DNA of 64,000 nt from an uncultured SAR116 cluster alpha proteobacterium (GTDB lineage: Bacteria; Pseudomonadota; Alphaproteobacteria; Puniceispirillales; Marisalimonadaceae). The stretch lies in the NCBI GenBank assembly GCA_902578805.1, contig CACHEH010000002.1, forward strand, positions 124,001 through 188,000, read 5' to 3'. This document shows positions 33,536 to 42,839 of the stretch, in pieces. The translations under genes were made by a program, and so were the position numbers. Position 1 is the first letter of the stretch. Every line of letters starts with the position of its first letter. A model generated the notes under the pieces. The model ran no database searches. It saw nothing but the letters and a program-made list of their open reading frames with translations, and was not told the DNA's origin.

Positions 33536-34857
33536 TTTTTTAACATTTCGTTTAATTGTTTATTAACTATTTCTTTAAATTTATTTCCTCTCTCTTCAAA
33601 GTTTTGAAATTGGTCAAAACTAGCTGCAGAAGGAGACAACAAAATCACATAACTTTTTAAGTTGGATGAAGCAGCTATATCTAAAGCTAGCTGGGTTGCT
33701 TTATCTAATGTGAAACAATGGTGCATTGATAAATCTTTTTTAAACTTTAAAATTTCTTTGCAAAAAAAATTAGTAGATTTCCCTATTAAAAAAACTTCTA
33801 CAACTTTGTCTAAAAATTTTTTAGATTCTCCAATTCCTCCTGACTTCGGTTGTCCTCCTACTATCCAAAATATATTATCGAATGACTGAAGAGCAGCTGC
33901 AGTAGATTCACCATTTGTTGACTTACTATCATTTATAATTTTAATTCTTTTGGAGATATGTATTGGTTCCATTCGATGAGGCAAGCCTCTAAAATGTTTA
34001 ACAGCTATTTTGATTTTTTCATCAGTTATATTTAGATATCTTGCCATAGATATTGCAATAGATCCGTTGACTTGATTGTGTGATCCTATAAGGTGGTGAT
34101 TGTCTTTAATATAATTTAAAAATTCGCTATTTTTAATTTTTATTACATTTATACATTTATACTTTTTCTGTTTTATTGTTTTATTCAAAAGTTTATTATT
34201 AGCATTAAAAATAAATGCCCCATTAGTTTTTAAAAAATCTAAAATTTTCAGCTTTGAAAGTTTATATTTATAAAAAGTTTCATGGTAGTCTAAGTGGTCA
34301 GGAGTAATGTTAGTTATTGAAGCAAGATCTAAACTTAATTTTTTTGCACCATCAAGTTGATAACTTGACAGTTCGAGAATTATAACTCCATCTTTCCCTG
34401 GATCTTTAATTTCGCATGCAGGAAAACCATAATTTCCACCTATGACACATTTTATTTTGTTAAAATTTAGTATGTGGAATAATAGTGCTACAGTTGTAGA
34501 TTTCCCATTAGTACCAGTTATTCCAATTATTTTAGCTTTTGGTTTTGTTTCTACAAATAAGTCAATCTCATTAATAATCTTAACTTTATTTTTTATTGCA
34601 AGTTGAATTGCATTATGTTTATGTTTTGAATTTATAGGAATCCCAGGACTCACAATTATAGTTTTTAGAGTTTTCCAAGGCCAAAATTTATAATTTTTCC
34701 AACTATTTTTTCTAATATGGTTTGGTTTATTTTTTTGGTCATCAAAGATATATAAATTAGCTTTTGAACTTAAAAGTATTTTGGCTGCAGCCAAACCAGA
34801 TAATCCAGCCCCTAAAATTCCAACATCTTTATTTTTATAAGAACTAATTTCTATCAA
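33532..34857 (-). CDS. murD: UDP-N-acetylmuramoylalanine--D-glutamate ligase
   Basis: MurD adds D-glutamate to UDP-MurNAc-Ala. The 441-residue protein has GILGAGLSGLAAAK, the P-loop GITGTNGKSTTVALL, LELSSYQLDGA, NITPDHLDYHETF and INDSKSTNGEST, all classic. The start codon is TTG at 34857: TAAGG lies 7 nt upstream and there is no in-frame ATG nearby. It starts 4 nt after the mraY stop. Confidence 0.95.
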   Translation of the reverse strand: MIEISSYKNKDVGILGAGLSGLAAAKILLSSKANLYIFDDQKNKPNHIRKNSWKNYKFWPWKTLKTIIVSPGIPINSKHKHNAIQLAIKNKVKIINEIDLFVETKPKAKIIGITGTNGKSTTVALLFHILNFNKIKCVIGGNYGFPACEIKDPGKDGVIILELSSYQLDGAKKLSLDLASITNITPDHLDYHETFYKYKLSKLKILDFLKTNGAFIFNANNKLLNKTIKQKKYKCINVIKIKNSEFLNYIKDNHHLIGSHNQVNGSIAISMARYLNITDEKIKIAVKHFRGLPHRMEPIHISKRIKIINDSKSTNGESTAAALQSFDNIFWIVGGQPKSGGIGESKKFLDKVVEVFLIGKSTNFFCKEILKFKKDLSMHHCFTLDKATQLALDIAASSNLKSYVILLSPSAASFDQFQNFEERGNKFKEIVNKQLNEMLKK

Positions 34858-34861
34858 TTTA

Positions 34862-35950
34862 TTACCTTAGTTTAAGTGAAGAAATTCCAACTAATGCCAA
34901 AATAACCGCAATTATCCAGAACCTTATAACTATTGTAGCCTCAGCCCATCCTTTTTGTTCAAAATGATGGTGTAATGGTGCCATTCGAAATATTCTTTTA
35001 CCTGTAAATTTATATGACAAAATTTGAACTACTACAGATACTGTCTCTAACACAAAAAGACCTCCAATTATAATTAACACTAATTCATGTCTTGCTACTG
35101 AAGCTGTTACACCAATTACTCCTCCAAGTGATAATGAACCAGTGTCGCCCATAAAAACCATAGCGGGCGGAGCATTAAACCATAAAAATCCCAGACCTGA
35201 ACCTATAATTGCACCAAGAAATACTGTAATTTCACCAACCCCAGGAACATAATTTAATTGTAAATAATTTGAAAAATTTATATGTCCAACTACATAAACT
35301 ATTACTGCAAATGAAGCAGCAGCAATCATTACTGGTACAATTGCCAACCCGTCTAAACCGTCTGTCAAATTTACTGCATTTGACGAACCTACCACGACTA
35401 AGATTGTAAATGGTATATAAAATACTCCTAAATAAAGAATACTATCTTTGAAAAAGGGGACAGATAATGTATTTTGAAATTGTTCTGGAGTGTTTTCTGA
35501 AATTAACCAAGCTGCAAGAAACGCTATAAAAATTTGAGGTATAATCTTCTGATAGCTTCTTAGACCGTTGCTTGTCATTCTTGACACTTTCAACCAATCA
35601 TCTATGAGTCCTATTATACCAAATAATAAAGCTATTCCTAAAACAATCCATATGTATATATTATCTAATCTAGCCCACAAAATTGTTGATATTACAAAGG
35701 CTAATAAAATTAACAATCCTCCCATGGTTGGCGTGCCGGCTTTAAAAATAATATGATTCTTAGGTCCATCAATTCGAATTGGTTGACCTTTTTCCTGTAC
35801 TTTTTTTAAAAGTGATATAATAAATGGACCAAATATGAAGCTTATTAATAAGGCGGTTAATAGGGCTCCAATTGTCCTAAAAGTTATATAATTAAATAAA
35901 TTTAGAGGTTGAAAGTAATCAGTATAATTTAACAAAAGTTCAGGCAGCAC
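34862..35950 (-). CDS. mraY: Phospho-N-acetylmuramoyl-pentapeptide transferase
   Basis: MraY transfers the MurNAc-pentapeptide to undecaprenyl phosphate (lipid I). The protein is a polytopic membrane enzyme with the Asp motifs GLIDDWLK and NLTDGLDGLA, FMGDTGSLSLGG, and the HHH motif PLHHHFEQKGW. I place the start at GTG 35950, giving 362 residues starting LPELLLNYTDYF, the family's usual length and N-terminus. AGGAG lies 7 nt before it. Longer in-frame starts (to 36010) would add about 20 residues that only translate the end of murF. It overlaps murF by 11 bp. Confidence 0.92.
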   Translation of the reverse strand: MLPELLLNYTDYFQPLNLFNYITFRTIGALLTALLISFIFGPFIISLLKKVQEKGQPIRIDGPKNHIIFKAGTPTMGGLLILLAFVISTILWARLDNIYIWIVLGIALLFGIIGLIDDWLKVSRMTSNGLRSYQKIIPQIFIAFLAAWLISENTPEQFQNTLSVPFFKDSILYLGVFYIPFTILVVVGSSNAVNLTDGLDGLAIVPVMIAAASFAVIVYVVGHINFSNYLQLNYVPGVGEITVFLGAIIGSGLGFLWFNAPPAMVFMGDTGSLSLGGVIGVTASVARHELVLIIIGGLFVLETVSVVVQILSYKFTGKRIFRMAPLHHHFEQKGWAEATIVIRFWIIAVILALVGISSLKLR

Positions 35951-37355
35951 TTGCATTCTCCTGTATAATGTCCTTGAATATTGGTACAAGTCGCCAAAGA
36001 CCAGTACCATTAGACCCTTTTAAAAGAATTATTTGATTTGGTTTAACAAATTGTTTTATATCGTTTATTAATTGATCTATCCTATAATATGAATGACAAT
36101 TTAATGTTACTTTTAATTTATCGTTTATCTTTTTTGAATAATTTCCTAATGTTAAAAGCAAATCAGGTTTGATTTTTTGTATAATTGGAACAAGCTCTAA
36201 ATGCATTTGTCTTGAATGTTTACCTAATTCAAGCATGTCACCAATTATGATTACCGTCTCAAATTTATGTAGTTTTAGTTTTAGTTTGTTAAAATTGTGA
36301 AGAGCAGCTTTCATTGAAGCAGGATTGGCATTATAGCTGTCATTTATGATAAAAGTTTTTTCATTTTTATTAAAATTAATTGTAAGTCTTTCTCCTCTTC
36401 CCGATAAAGGCTTTAGATCACTAATAAGACTATGAACTTTTTTTGGTTCAAGTTTTAATTCTTTTATAATTGCAATAGCCGCTATAGCGTTCTCAGCTTG
36501 TGTAATGTTTAAGTATTTCAAATGCCAATTTTCTATTTCGTCATAAAAAATTGTAGATCCATCTTTTTCATCAATTATCCTTTTTATTCTTGTGTTTGAA
36601 TTTTTTTTACTTCCATACAAGTGTATCTTCGCATTTACCTTTTTAGCCTCAATTATTAAAAATTTTTTCCAAATATTATCAGAATTGATAATAGCGATAC
36701 CATTACTCTTTAGACCTAAATAAATCTCACTTTTTGCTTTCGCAATCTCTTTTTCATTTTTAAAGTTTTCAATATGTGAGCTTGATACATTTGTTATTAA
36801 TGCAATATTTGGTTTTGCTATTTTTGATAATACCCTAATTTCTCCCGGATTGTTCATTCCTAATTCTAGAACACAAAAATCACAATTCTTAGGTAATCTA
36901 GATAATGTTAGCGAAAGTCCAATAATATTATTATTATTACCAAACGTTTTATGAGTTTTACCAAATTTTTTTAGCGCTGTTGACAATAAATAGTTAGTAC
37001 TAGTTTTTCCACTACTACCTGTTATGCCAACTGTAATTCCATTAAACCTGTTTCTCGCAAACTTTCCAATTTCTATTAAAGCTTTTTTCGTGTCTTTTAC
37101 AAACAATCCATTATACTTTTCAGCTAACTTAATATTCGAAACAAGTACTCCACATGCTCCTTTTGAAATCGCAGTTTCTATAAAGTTGTGGCCATCAAAT
37201 TTATCTCCAATTAAAGCAATAAATAAATCTCCAACGTTAATAGTTCTTTCATCTATGCTTATTCCCTTGATATTATCAAAATTTTTAAGAAAATTAGACG
37301 TTGGATCTGATGCTTTACAAGCTGTCATTAAGTCACATTTTGTCCATAATGGCAT
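35940..37355 (-). CDS. murF: UDP-N-acetylmuramoyl-tripeptide--D-alanyl-D-alanine ligase
   Basis: MurF attaches the D-Ala-D-Ala dipeptide. The 471-residue protein has an N-terminal substrate domain (ISIDERTINVGDLFIALIG), P-loop GITGSSGKTSTNYLL, LELGMNNPGEI, NVSSSHIENF and NDSYNANPASMKAAL, the MurF signature. The ATG at 37355 overlaps the murE stop by one base (TGATG). A TTG one codon earlier is less likely. Confidence 0.95.
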   Translation of the reverse strand: MPLWTKCDLMTACKASDPTSNFLKNFDNIKGISIDERTINVGDLFIALIGDKFDGHNFIETAISKGACGVLVSNIKLAEKYNGLFVKDTKKALIEIGKFARNRFNGITVGITGSSGKTSTNYLLSTALKKFGKTHKTFGNNNNIIGLSLTLSRLPKNCDFCVLELGMNNPGEIRVLSKIAKPNIALITNVSSSHIENFKNEKEIAKAKSEIYLGLKSNGIAIINSDNIWKKFLIIEAKKVNAKIHLYGSKKNSNTRIKRIIDEKDGSTIFYDEIENWHLKYLNITQAENAIAAIAIIKELKLEPKKVHSLISDLKPLSGRGERLTINFNKNEKTFIINDSYNANPASMKAALHNFNKLKLKLHKFETVIIIGDMLELGKHSRQMHLELVPIIQKIKPDLLLTLGNYSKKINDKLKVTLNCHSYYRIDQLINDIKQFVKPNQIILLKGSNGTGLWRLVPIFKDIIQENASAA

Positions 37356-38878
37356 CAAAAAGTTTCCCTTACTTTTTCAATATTTTTTATAGTCTCTTTG
37401 GCAACTGTATAATCATCAAAAGGAAGTGTTTCTATGCCAATTGTTTGAGAGGTTTCATGTCCTTTGCCAGCAATTAGCAAAAAATCATTTTTCTTTAATT
37501 TTGAAATAGCATAGTGTATTGCCTTATTTCTATCTGCTACCTCTTTAGCATTTGGACAACCCTTTAAAATATCTTTTCTTATATTTACAGGAGACTCAGT
37601 TCTCGGGTTATCGTCAGTTACTATGACTAAATCAGAATTTTCCTTTGCAAGTTCTCCCATACTTTTTCTTTTTTCTTTATCTCTATCTCCTCCACAACCA
37701 AATAATGTTATTATTTTTCCTTTGGCGATTTCTCTAATTGATTTGAGAACATAATTTAATGCTTCTGGAGTGTGTGCATAATCAATTACAACCATTGATT
37801 TATTATGAGTAACAGAAATCATCTCCATTCTACCACGGGCGGGTTTGAGATAACTTATTGATTTGAATATTAAATTTGGGTCTATTCCTAGTGCGATGCA
37901 AATAGAAGCGGCCGCAACAACGTTATAAGCTTGAAATTTTCCTATCATCCCAATAGTAGAATTATAAATCTGATTTTTATATTCTAATATCAGATCAATA
38001 TTTTGGTTATTCTGTTTTATTGAATTTATTTTAATATCTGCATCTAAACTTTGTCCATATGTATAAATAATATGGTTCTTATTTTTTATCTCATTAATAA
38101 GTCTTTTTCCAAACACGTCATCAATGTTAATCGCTATAGCAGAATTATTCTGTAATATTTCAGTAAAAAGTCTCTTTTTACTGTAATAATAATTTTCAAT
38201 ATTTTTGTGATAATCAAGATGATCGTGTGATAAGTTAGTAAATATAGCTCCTGAAAATTTTACTCCATCCAGTCTGAATTGATCAAGTCCATGAGATGAA
38301 GCTTCTAAAGCTAAATGTGATATACTTTCATTTTCTAATGAATATAATTCATTATACAAATCATCAGGATTAAATGTGGTAAGATTATATTTTGAAGATC
38401 TAATTAAACTTTTGTTAAGAACGTTCTCAATTTTTATTCCTAGGGTGCCCATTGATGCAGCTTTCCATCCTGCTTGAACCCATAATTGTCTACAAAATTC
38501 AACTGTAGAAGTTTTACCATTTGTTCCTGTTATTCCAATAATTTCTTTAGGTTGTTTTTGATAAAACGAAGCAAGTAGTTCAGTATATATGAGTCTTGTA
38601 GATAATTTGTTAGTTGAAATAATATCTTTATTTTCAGATTTATTAGCTACTATGAGAAAGGCACCATTTTTCTTTGCTTCTAATATATAATCTGATCCAT
38701 CAAACTTCTCACCCTTTATAGCTACAAAGATATAATCCTCTTTGACTTTTTTGCTATTTTCTGAAATTCCATTCACATTATGATTAAGCAACTTATCAGG
38801 AATATTTTTAAATAATTCTAGCAAAATTTTGTTTCTTGAAATTAGACTTCTAAACAACATGTTATAAGTTTGCTCCAT
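37355..38878 (-). CDS. murE: UDP-N-acetylmuramoyl-L-alanyl-D-glutamate--meso-diaminopimelate ligase
   Basis: MurE adds the third stem residue. The 507-residue protein has NSKKVKEDYIFVAIKG, P-loop GITGTNGKTSTVEFC, LEASSHGLDQFRLDG, NLSHDHLDYHKN and, near the end, TDDNPRTESP. The DNPR sequence is the recognition motif for meso-diaminopimelate, so the wall should be of the DAP type. It overlaps ftsI by 17 bp. Confidence 0.95.
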   Translation of the reverse strand: MEQTYNMLFRSLISRNKILLELFKNIPDKLLNHNVNGISENSKKVKEDYIFVAIKGEKFDGSDYILEAKKNGAFLIVANKSENKDIISTNKLSTRLIYTELLASFYQKQPKEIIGITGTNGKTSTVEFCRQLWVQAGWKAASMGTLGIKIENVLNKSLIRSSKYNLTTFNPDDLYNELYSLENESISHLALEASSHGLDQFRLDGVKFSGAIFTNLSHDHLDYHKNIENYYYSKKRLFTEILQNNSAIAINIDDVFGKRLINEIKNKNHIIYTYGQSLDADIKINSIKQNNQNIDLILEYKNQIYNSTIGMIGKFQAYNVVAAASICIALGIDPNLIFKSISYLKPARGRMEMISVTHNKSMVVIDYAHTPEALNYVLKSIREIAKGKIITLFGCGGDRDKEKRKSMGELAKENSDLVIVTDDNPRTESPVNIRKDILKGCPNAKEVADRNKAIHYAISKLKKNDFLLIAGKGHETSQTIGIETLPFDDYTVAKETIKNIEKVRETF

Positions 38879-40562
38879 TGTTTTTACCTCTTATCTTATA
38901 ATTGAAGAGATTTTTATAGAATTTTGATGAATTTTCTAACTGAGGCTTAATTCCTAATATTGGAGCAATTCTTGTAACCAATTCTCTTACCACAGGTGCC
39001 ACAACCCATCCAGCGGTTCTGTAACCATTTGAAAATTTTTGACCTTTAGGGTCGTCAATCATAATAGTTATTATAAATTCGGGATTGTTCATTGGAAATG
39101 CTCCTGTAAATGTTACTATATTTTTATTTTTAAAATAACCTCCAGTTGGATTAATTTTTTCAGCAGTTCCTGTTTTCCCACCAACTAAATATCCAGTACT
39201 TTCTGCTTTCTTTGCAGTACCATACTTGTTGCTGACTACTAATCTCATGATACTTTTCATTTTTGTTGATGTTTTTTGAGAGATAATTTGTTGGTTATTT
39301 TTTTTTGATTTGGCAATAATTAAAGTTGGATCAACTTTAATTCCATTATTAACTAGTGTCGCAGTTACAGAAGCAAGATGCATAGGTGTTATTGAGATTC
39401 CGTGACCATAAGAAATTGTCATTGTAGTTAAAATTTTTTTATCCATTAGTACTTGAGGTCTTCCTAGTTCTGGTAACTCTAACTCAAGCTTATTCATCAA
39501 CCCTAATGATCTAAGATATTTTAATTGAATAGATGGCCCAAATTTTTCTGCTATTTTTGCTGATCCAATATTGCTAGAATGGACAATTACCTCTGGAATA
39601 TTTATAGAATAACTTAAAGGATGAAAATCAGTAATGACTCTAGAAGAAACTCTTAGAGGTTTTGATACATCAAAAACTTCATCCTCGTTTATCAAATTAC
39701 TTTCAAATGCTATTGCTGCAGTAATTAATTTAAGGGTTGATCCAAGTTCATATATTCCTTTAGTAGCTTTATTGAATAATGATCTATCTAATATAGAATT
39801 ATAATTATTAGCGTTATAATCAGGTAATGAAACAATTGAATATACTTCACCATTTTTTGCATTCATGACGATTCCAGCACCACCTTCAGCTTCAAATTTG
39901 TTAATTTGGTTCGATAGCAATTTTTTGGTTATATGCTGAATTCCACTATGTATTGAGAGATTAATATTTTTACCATTCTGAAGTTGGGCATTAAATTTTT
40001 TCTCTATGCCTGCAATTCCTCTACCATCAACGTCTGTTCCGCCGAGAATATGTGATGCAAGAGTGTTATTAGGGTAAATTCTTTTAAGTCTTTTTTGAAT
40101 TATTAAACCTTCTATTCCAGCTTGTAGAAGTCGAACATATTCTCTAGGTGAAATTTCTCTTAATAAGCTTATATATTTTTTATTGGTATTTAATTTTTTT
40201 AATAAATATTTTTCGTTTAATTGAGGAAAAATCTGCAGTAATTTATTAATAGTTATACGCTTATCCAAAATCTTTTGTGGATTTATGTTTAGACTTAGTG
40301 TGTTAATTGTTGTGGCTAAAATCTTTTTATTTCTATCATAGATATTTCCTCTTAAACTTTCCTGAAAAGTATTAGGTTTAATATCTTTATTAGCTATTTT
40401 TGAAATATTATCTTTTTTTATGCTAGCAAGTGATATTGTCCTGTATCCTACTACGGTAAACAAAATTACTAATAATAAACTGCAAAATAGTAATTTGACT
40501 TTTCTAGCTCTAGTGCAATTATTCTTATTCAAATAAAGATCAAAAAAACCAAGAAATTTCAT
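38862..40562 (-). CDS. ftsI: Septal peptidoglycan transpeptidase FtsI (PBP3)
   Basis: FtsI is the class B penicillin-binding protein that cross-links septal wall with FtsW. The 566-residue protein has a short cytoplasmic N-terminus and one transmembrane helix (about 25-43). A dimerisation region with FQESLRGNIYDRN and HILGGTDVDGRGIAGIE follows. The transpeptidase domain has the SxxK motif ELGSTLK (Ser about 273), SSN within VHSSNIGS, and KTG in VGGKTGTAEK. Its ATG overlaps ftsL by 4 bp. Confidence 0.95.
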   Translation of the reverse strand: MKFLGFFDLYLNKNNCTRARKVKLLFCSLLLVILFTVVGYRTISLASIKKDNISKIANKDIKPNTFQESLRGNIYDRNKKILATTINTLSLNINPQKILDKRITINKLLQIFPQLNEKYLLKKLNTNKKYISLLREISPREYVRLLQAGIEGLIIQKRLKRIYPNNTLASHILGGTDVDGRGIAGIEKKFNAQLQNGKNINLSIHSGIQHITKKLLSNQINKFEAEGGAGIVMNAKNGEVYSIVSLPDYNANNYNSILDRSLFNKATKGIYELGSTLKLITAAIAFESNLINEDEVFDVSKPLRVSSRVITDFHPLSYSINIPEVIVHSSNIGSAKIAEKFGPSIQLKYLRSLGLMNKLELELPELGRPQVLMDKKILTTMTISYGHGISITPMHLASVTATLVNNGIKVDPTLIIAKSKKNNQQIISQKTSTKMKSIMRLVVSNKYGTAKKAESTGYLVGGKTGTAEKINPTGGYFKNKNIVTFTGAFPMNNPEFIITIMIDDPKGQKFSNGYRTAGWVVAPVVRELVTRIAPILGIKPQLENSSKFYKNLFNYKIRGKNNGANL

Positions 40563-40864
40563 TTAAGTTCACCATTATTTAAATTTTCTGTTACATTTGC
40601 TAGATCTTGTAAATTCCAAATATCTGTAGGGAGAACTTCTTTCAATCCTAATTTATCTAATGCGATTTTTTCTATTCTTTCAGGACGCTTTAAATAGCTA
40701 AGTTCAGCATTTAATATATTAAGATCTGATTGAGCGTCATTAATATTGTTTTTAATTTGAGAAAGTTCGATTTCTTTTTTTGTAATTAAATGTTTAATCT
40801 GATAAAGGGATATTGCTACAAACAATATTACAAAAACAATCAAAAGAGATGGATACCTTATCAT
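40559..40864 (-). CDS. ftsL: Cell division protein FtsL
   Basis: This is a 101-residue bitopic protein. It has an N-terminal transmembrane helix (about 6-22, LLIVFVILFVAISLYQI) and a periplasmic heptad-like coiled coil (KKEIELSQIKNNINDAQSDLN...), then LGLKEVLPTDIW. Sequence conservation of FtsL is low, so the call rests on topology and on its place between rsmH and ftsI. It overlaps both neighbours by 4 bp (ATGA junctions), implying coupled translation. Confidence 0.88.
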   Translation of the reverse strand: MIRYPSLLIVFVILFVAISLYQIKHLITKKEIELSQIKNNINDAQSDLNILNAELSYLKRPERIEKIALDKLGLKEVLPTDIWNLQDLANVTENLNNGELK

Positions 40865-41814
40865 TTAATTTCTCCAAATGAAGAATTATAAGATGTCCTC
40901 CTAGCTATCCGTAATTTAGCTGATCTAGATCTATAATTGAAGTTAATCTCTCTTTTAGACGGCAAAATTGGTTTCTTTGTCAAAATTTCCAAGCTTGGTT
41001 CCTTTTTAGGAAGTTCAGGTAAATGCCTTGACAAAGATTTATTATTTAAACAATTTAAGAAAAATTTTTTTACAATTCTATCTTCAATTGAATGAAAGGA
41101 AACTACAGCTAATTTACCTTTGGGCCTCAATACTTTTTCTGCGGCTATAAGTCCTTGTTCTAACTCTGTAATTTCATCATTGAGATATATGCGTATTGCT
41201 TGGAAAGTTTTTGTAGCTGGATCTGTTTTACTGTGCTTTATGGGAATAGCATCTCTAATAATCTTTGCTAATTGTCCAGTTGTTCTAATTTTACCTACTG
41301 ACCTTTCAAGAATAATATTTTTTGCGATTCTTTTAGAAAAAACCTCTTCACCTAATTCAAAAATAATATTAGCAAGAGTGTTTTCTTCAACTTTATCTAA
41401 AAACTCTTCAGCTGTAGGTCCATCGCATGACATTCTCATATCAAGGGGGCCGTCAAGTTTAAAAGAAAATCCTCTATCCTTTGTGTCTAATTGTGGACTC
41501 GAAACCCCCAAATCAAAAACAACACCATCTACTTTGTATATATTTAATTCATTTAAGAATTTATCTAACTCTGAGAATTTTCCATTCTTAAAATAAAATC
41601 TGTCTGTAAAAGATTTTTTTAAATTATCTGCAAAAATTTTAGCTAGGGGATCTCTATCAATAGCAATTACTTTACAATTTTGTTTGTTTAAAATAGCACT
41701 GCTATAGCCACCCAATCCAAATGTTGCATCCACATAAATCTCATTTTTAGTCAAAGATAAAGCATTTATTACCTCATCTAGTAAAACTGGAATATGTTCA
41801 ACTTTATCAATCAT
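40861..41814 (-). CDS. rsmH: 16S rRNA (cytosine(1402)-N(4))-methyltransferase
   Basis: RsmH (formerly MraW) methylates C1402 of 16S rRNA at the P site. The 317-residue protein has HIPVLLDEVINAL, the SAM motif YVDATFGLGGYSSAIL, VVFDLGVSSPQLD, DRGFSFKLDGPLDMRM, ATKTFQAIRIYLNDE and VVSFHSIEDRIVKKFF. All are diagnostic. It overlaps mraZ by 8 bp and ftsL by 4 bp. Confidence 0.96.
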   Translation of the reverse strand: MIDKVEHIPVLLDEVINALSLTKNEIYVDATFGLGGYSSAILNKQNCKVIAIDRDPLAKIFADNLKKSFTDRFYFKNGKFSELDKFLNELNIYKVDGVVFDLGVSSPQLDTKDRGFSFKLDGPLDMRMSCDGPTAEEFLDKVEENTLANIIFELGEEVFSKRIAKNIILERSVGKIRTTGQLAKIIRDAIPIKHSKTDPATKTFQAIRIYLNDEITELEQGLIAAEKVLRPKGKLAVVSFHSIEDRIVKKFFLNCLNNKSLSRHLPELPKKEPSLEILTKKPILPSKREINFNYRSRSAKLRIARRTSYNSSFGEIK

Positions 41815-42274
41815 GTGAATTTTGTTTACTCATTTTTTTTTTTAAAATTAATTTAGGTGGACCGTTATCTCTCAAAATTTGTTGAGATTTCGTGTATTGG
41901 TTTTCATAACTAGTAGGAGACCAAATATAAAATGACTCTCCTATACCCATAAAAACTGCTTTATCGGAAAGACCAGCAAAGTTCATTAGAACGTCTGGGA
42001 TAACAACCCTGCCATTTATGTCAAATTTGATTTCAAAGGAATCCGCCATCATCATCCTTAATACAAATGCATCGTCTGATAGAGCATCTAACTCATCAAT
42101 AGCATCTATATATGTTTGCATACGAGCAGAAGTTGTGCCCTCTATGCAATTAAATTGAAGACTTTTAAATAATATTAGACTCTCGTTAGACTTTTCTAAA
42201 TTAACTCTAAATGATGCCGGAATAGATACTCTACACTTTAAATCAATCTTATTATGTGAGGTTGATAAAAACAT
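41807..42274 (-). CDS. mraZ: Transcriptional regulator MraZ
   Basis: MraZ is an AbrB-fold ring-forming regulator of the division and cell-wall cluster. The 155-residue protein starts MFLSTSHNKIDLKCRVSIP, matching the family start MFxGxxxNxxDxKGRVxxP except that Cys replaces the usual Gly before Arg. A second AbrB repeat has KFDINGRVVIPDVLMNFAGL. An upstream in-frame start at 42313 is rejected because the family starts at MFL. It begins the dcw cluster, and its promoter carries repeats that look like its own binding site. Confidence 0.93.
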   Translation of the reverse strand: MFLSTSHNKIDLKCRVSIPASFRVNLEKSNESLILFKSLQFNCIEGTTSARMQTYIDAIDELDALSDDAFVLRMMMADSFEIKFDINGRVVIPDVLMNFAGLSDKAVFMGIGESFYIWSPTSYENQYTKSQQILRDNGPPKLILKKKMSKQNSHD

Positions 42275-42370
42275 TGATTTTAATATCCTAAGTCCAAAAT
42301 AATTAAACTGCACAAGTTCTGAACTTTTAATTTAGTTTAATAATTGTCTAAACAATAATTATCACTCATA

Positions 42371-42405
42371 TGGGATAACATGGGATTATATGGTAGTCAA
42401 TGGGA
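42371..42405. promoter_or_regulatory. MraZ-box operator and mraZ promoter (four TGGGA-like repeats)
   Basis: On the plus strand, TGGGA (42371-42375), TGGGA (42381-42385), TGGTA (42391-42395) and TGGGA (42401-42405) recur with exactly 10-bp spacing (5-base unit plus 5-base spacer). This is the known MraZ target pattern of TGGGN units. On the minus strand the same DNA reads as a promoter toward mraZ: -35 TTGACT (42400-42395), 17-base spacer, extended -10 TGTTATCCC (ending at 42372). MraZ bound here would cover the promoter. The third unit is degenerate (TGGTA). Confidence 0.75.
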
Positions 42406-42457
42406 AAATATCCCTAATATAGTTCGAATTTTATAAATTTATTTACTTATTAAATGT

Positions 42458-42797
42458 GTCAGAGAGCAATAAGCCGGGTTTTGTATCAAAAATTTTGACT
42501 GTAGTTATTAATCTTGAAAATTTGTTACCAAATTTTTCTAGCGACCTACCCAAGAAACTTTGTAGAAATTCAAAATGTGTTTCTTCTATTTGGCCTTGCT
42601 CTAGGTGGGGTTTTCCAAGCCATTTTTATTGCTAAAAATGCGGTGCGCTCTTACCACACCATTTCACCCTTACCAAATTGGCGGTATATTTTCTGTGGCA
42701 CTTTCCCTAGGGTTGCCCCCGCTGGAGGTTATCCAGCACCTTATTTCTATAGAGCCCGGACTTTCCTCTTTAAAAAGCAACTACATAGCTCTCTGAC
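42458..42797 (-). ncRNA. rnpB: RNase P RNA, bacterial type A
   Basis: This is the catalytic RNA that matures tRNA 5' ends. The two ends pair as P1: GTCAGAGAGC at the 5' end (42797-42788) with its complement GCTCTCTGAC at the 3' end (42467-42458). Reading the minus strand, the conserved GAGGAAAGTCCGGGCT follows P1. Then come GGGCAACCCTAGGGAAAGTG, GGTAAGAGCGCACCGC, a P15-type segment AAACCCCACC, and ACAAAACCCGGCTTATTGC near the 3' end. The length of about 340 nt is typical for alphaproteobacteria. It lies between uup and mraZ, and a location beside mraZ is common in this class. Confidence 0.95.
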
Positions 42798-42803
42798 AAA
42801 AGT

Positions 42804-42831
42804 AAGATATAAGTTATTAATTTTAGGTCAA
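42804..42831 (-). promoter_or_regulatory. rnpB promoter
   Basis: On the minus strand, -35 TTGACC (42831-42826), a 16-base spacer and -10 TATCTT (42809-42804) lie 6 bases before the first base of the P1 helix (42797). This fits a sigma-70 promoter that starts transcription exactly at the mature RNA end. It is placed just after the stop of the upstream uup gene (42840). Confidence 0.6.
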
Positions 42832-42839
42832 CATAAACC

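Noticed and set aside
35951-36010. Longer MraY start with 20 extra residues
   Set aside because: It only translates the end of murF in another frame; the GTG at 35950 has AGGAG and gives the normal family length.
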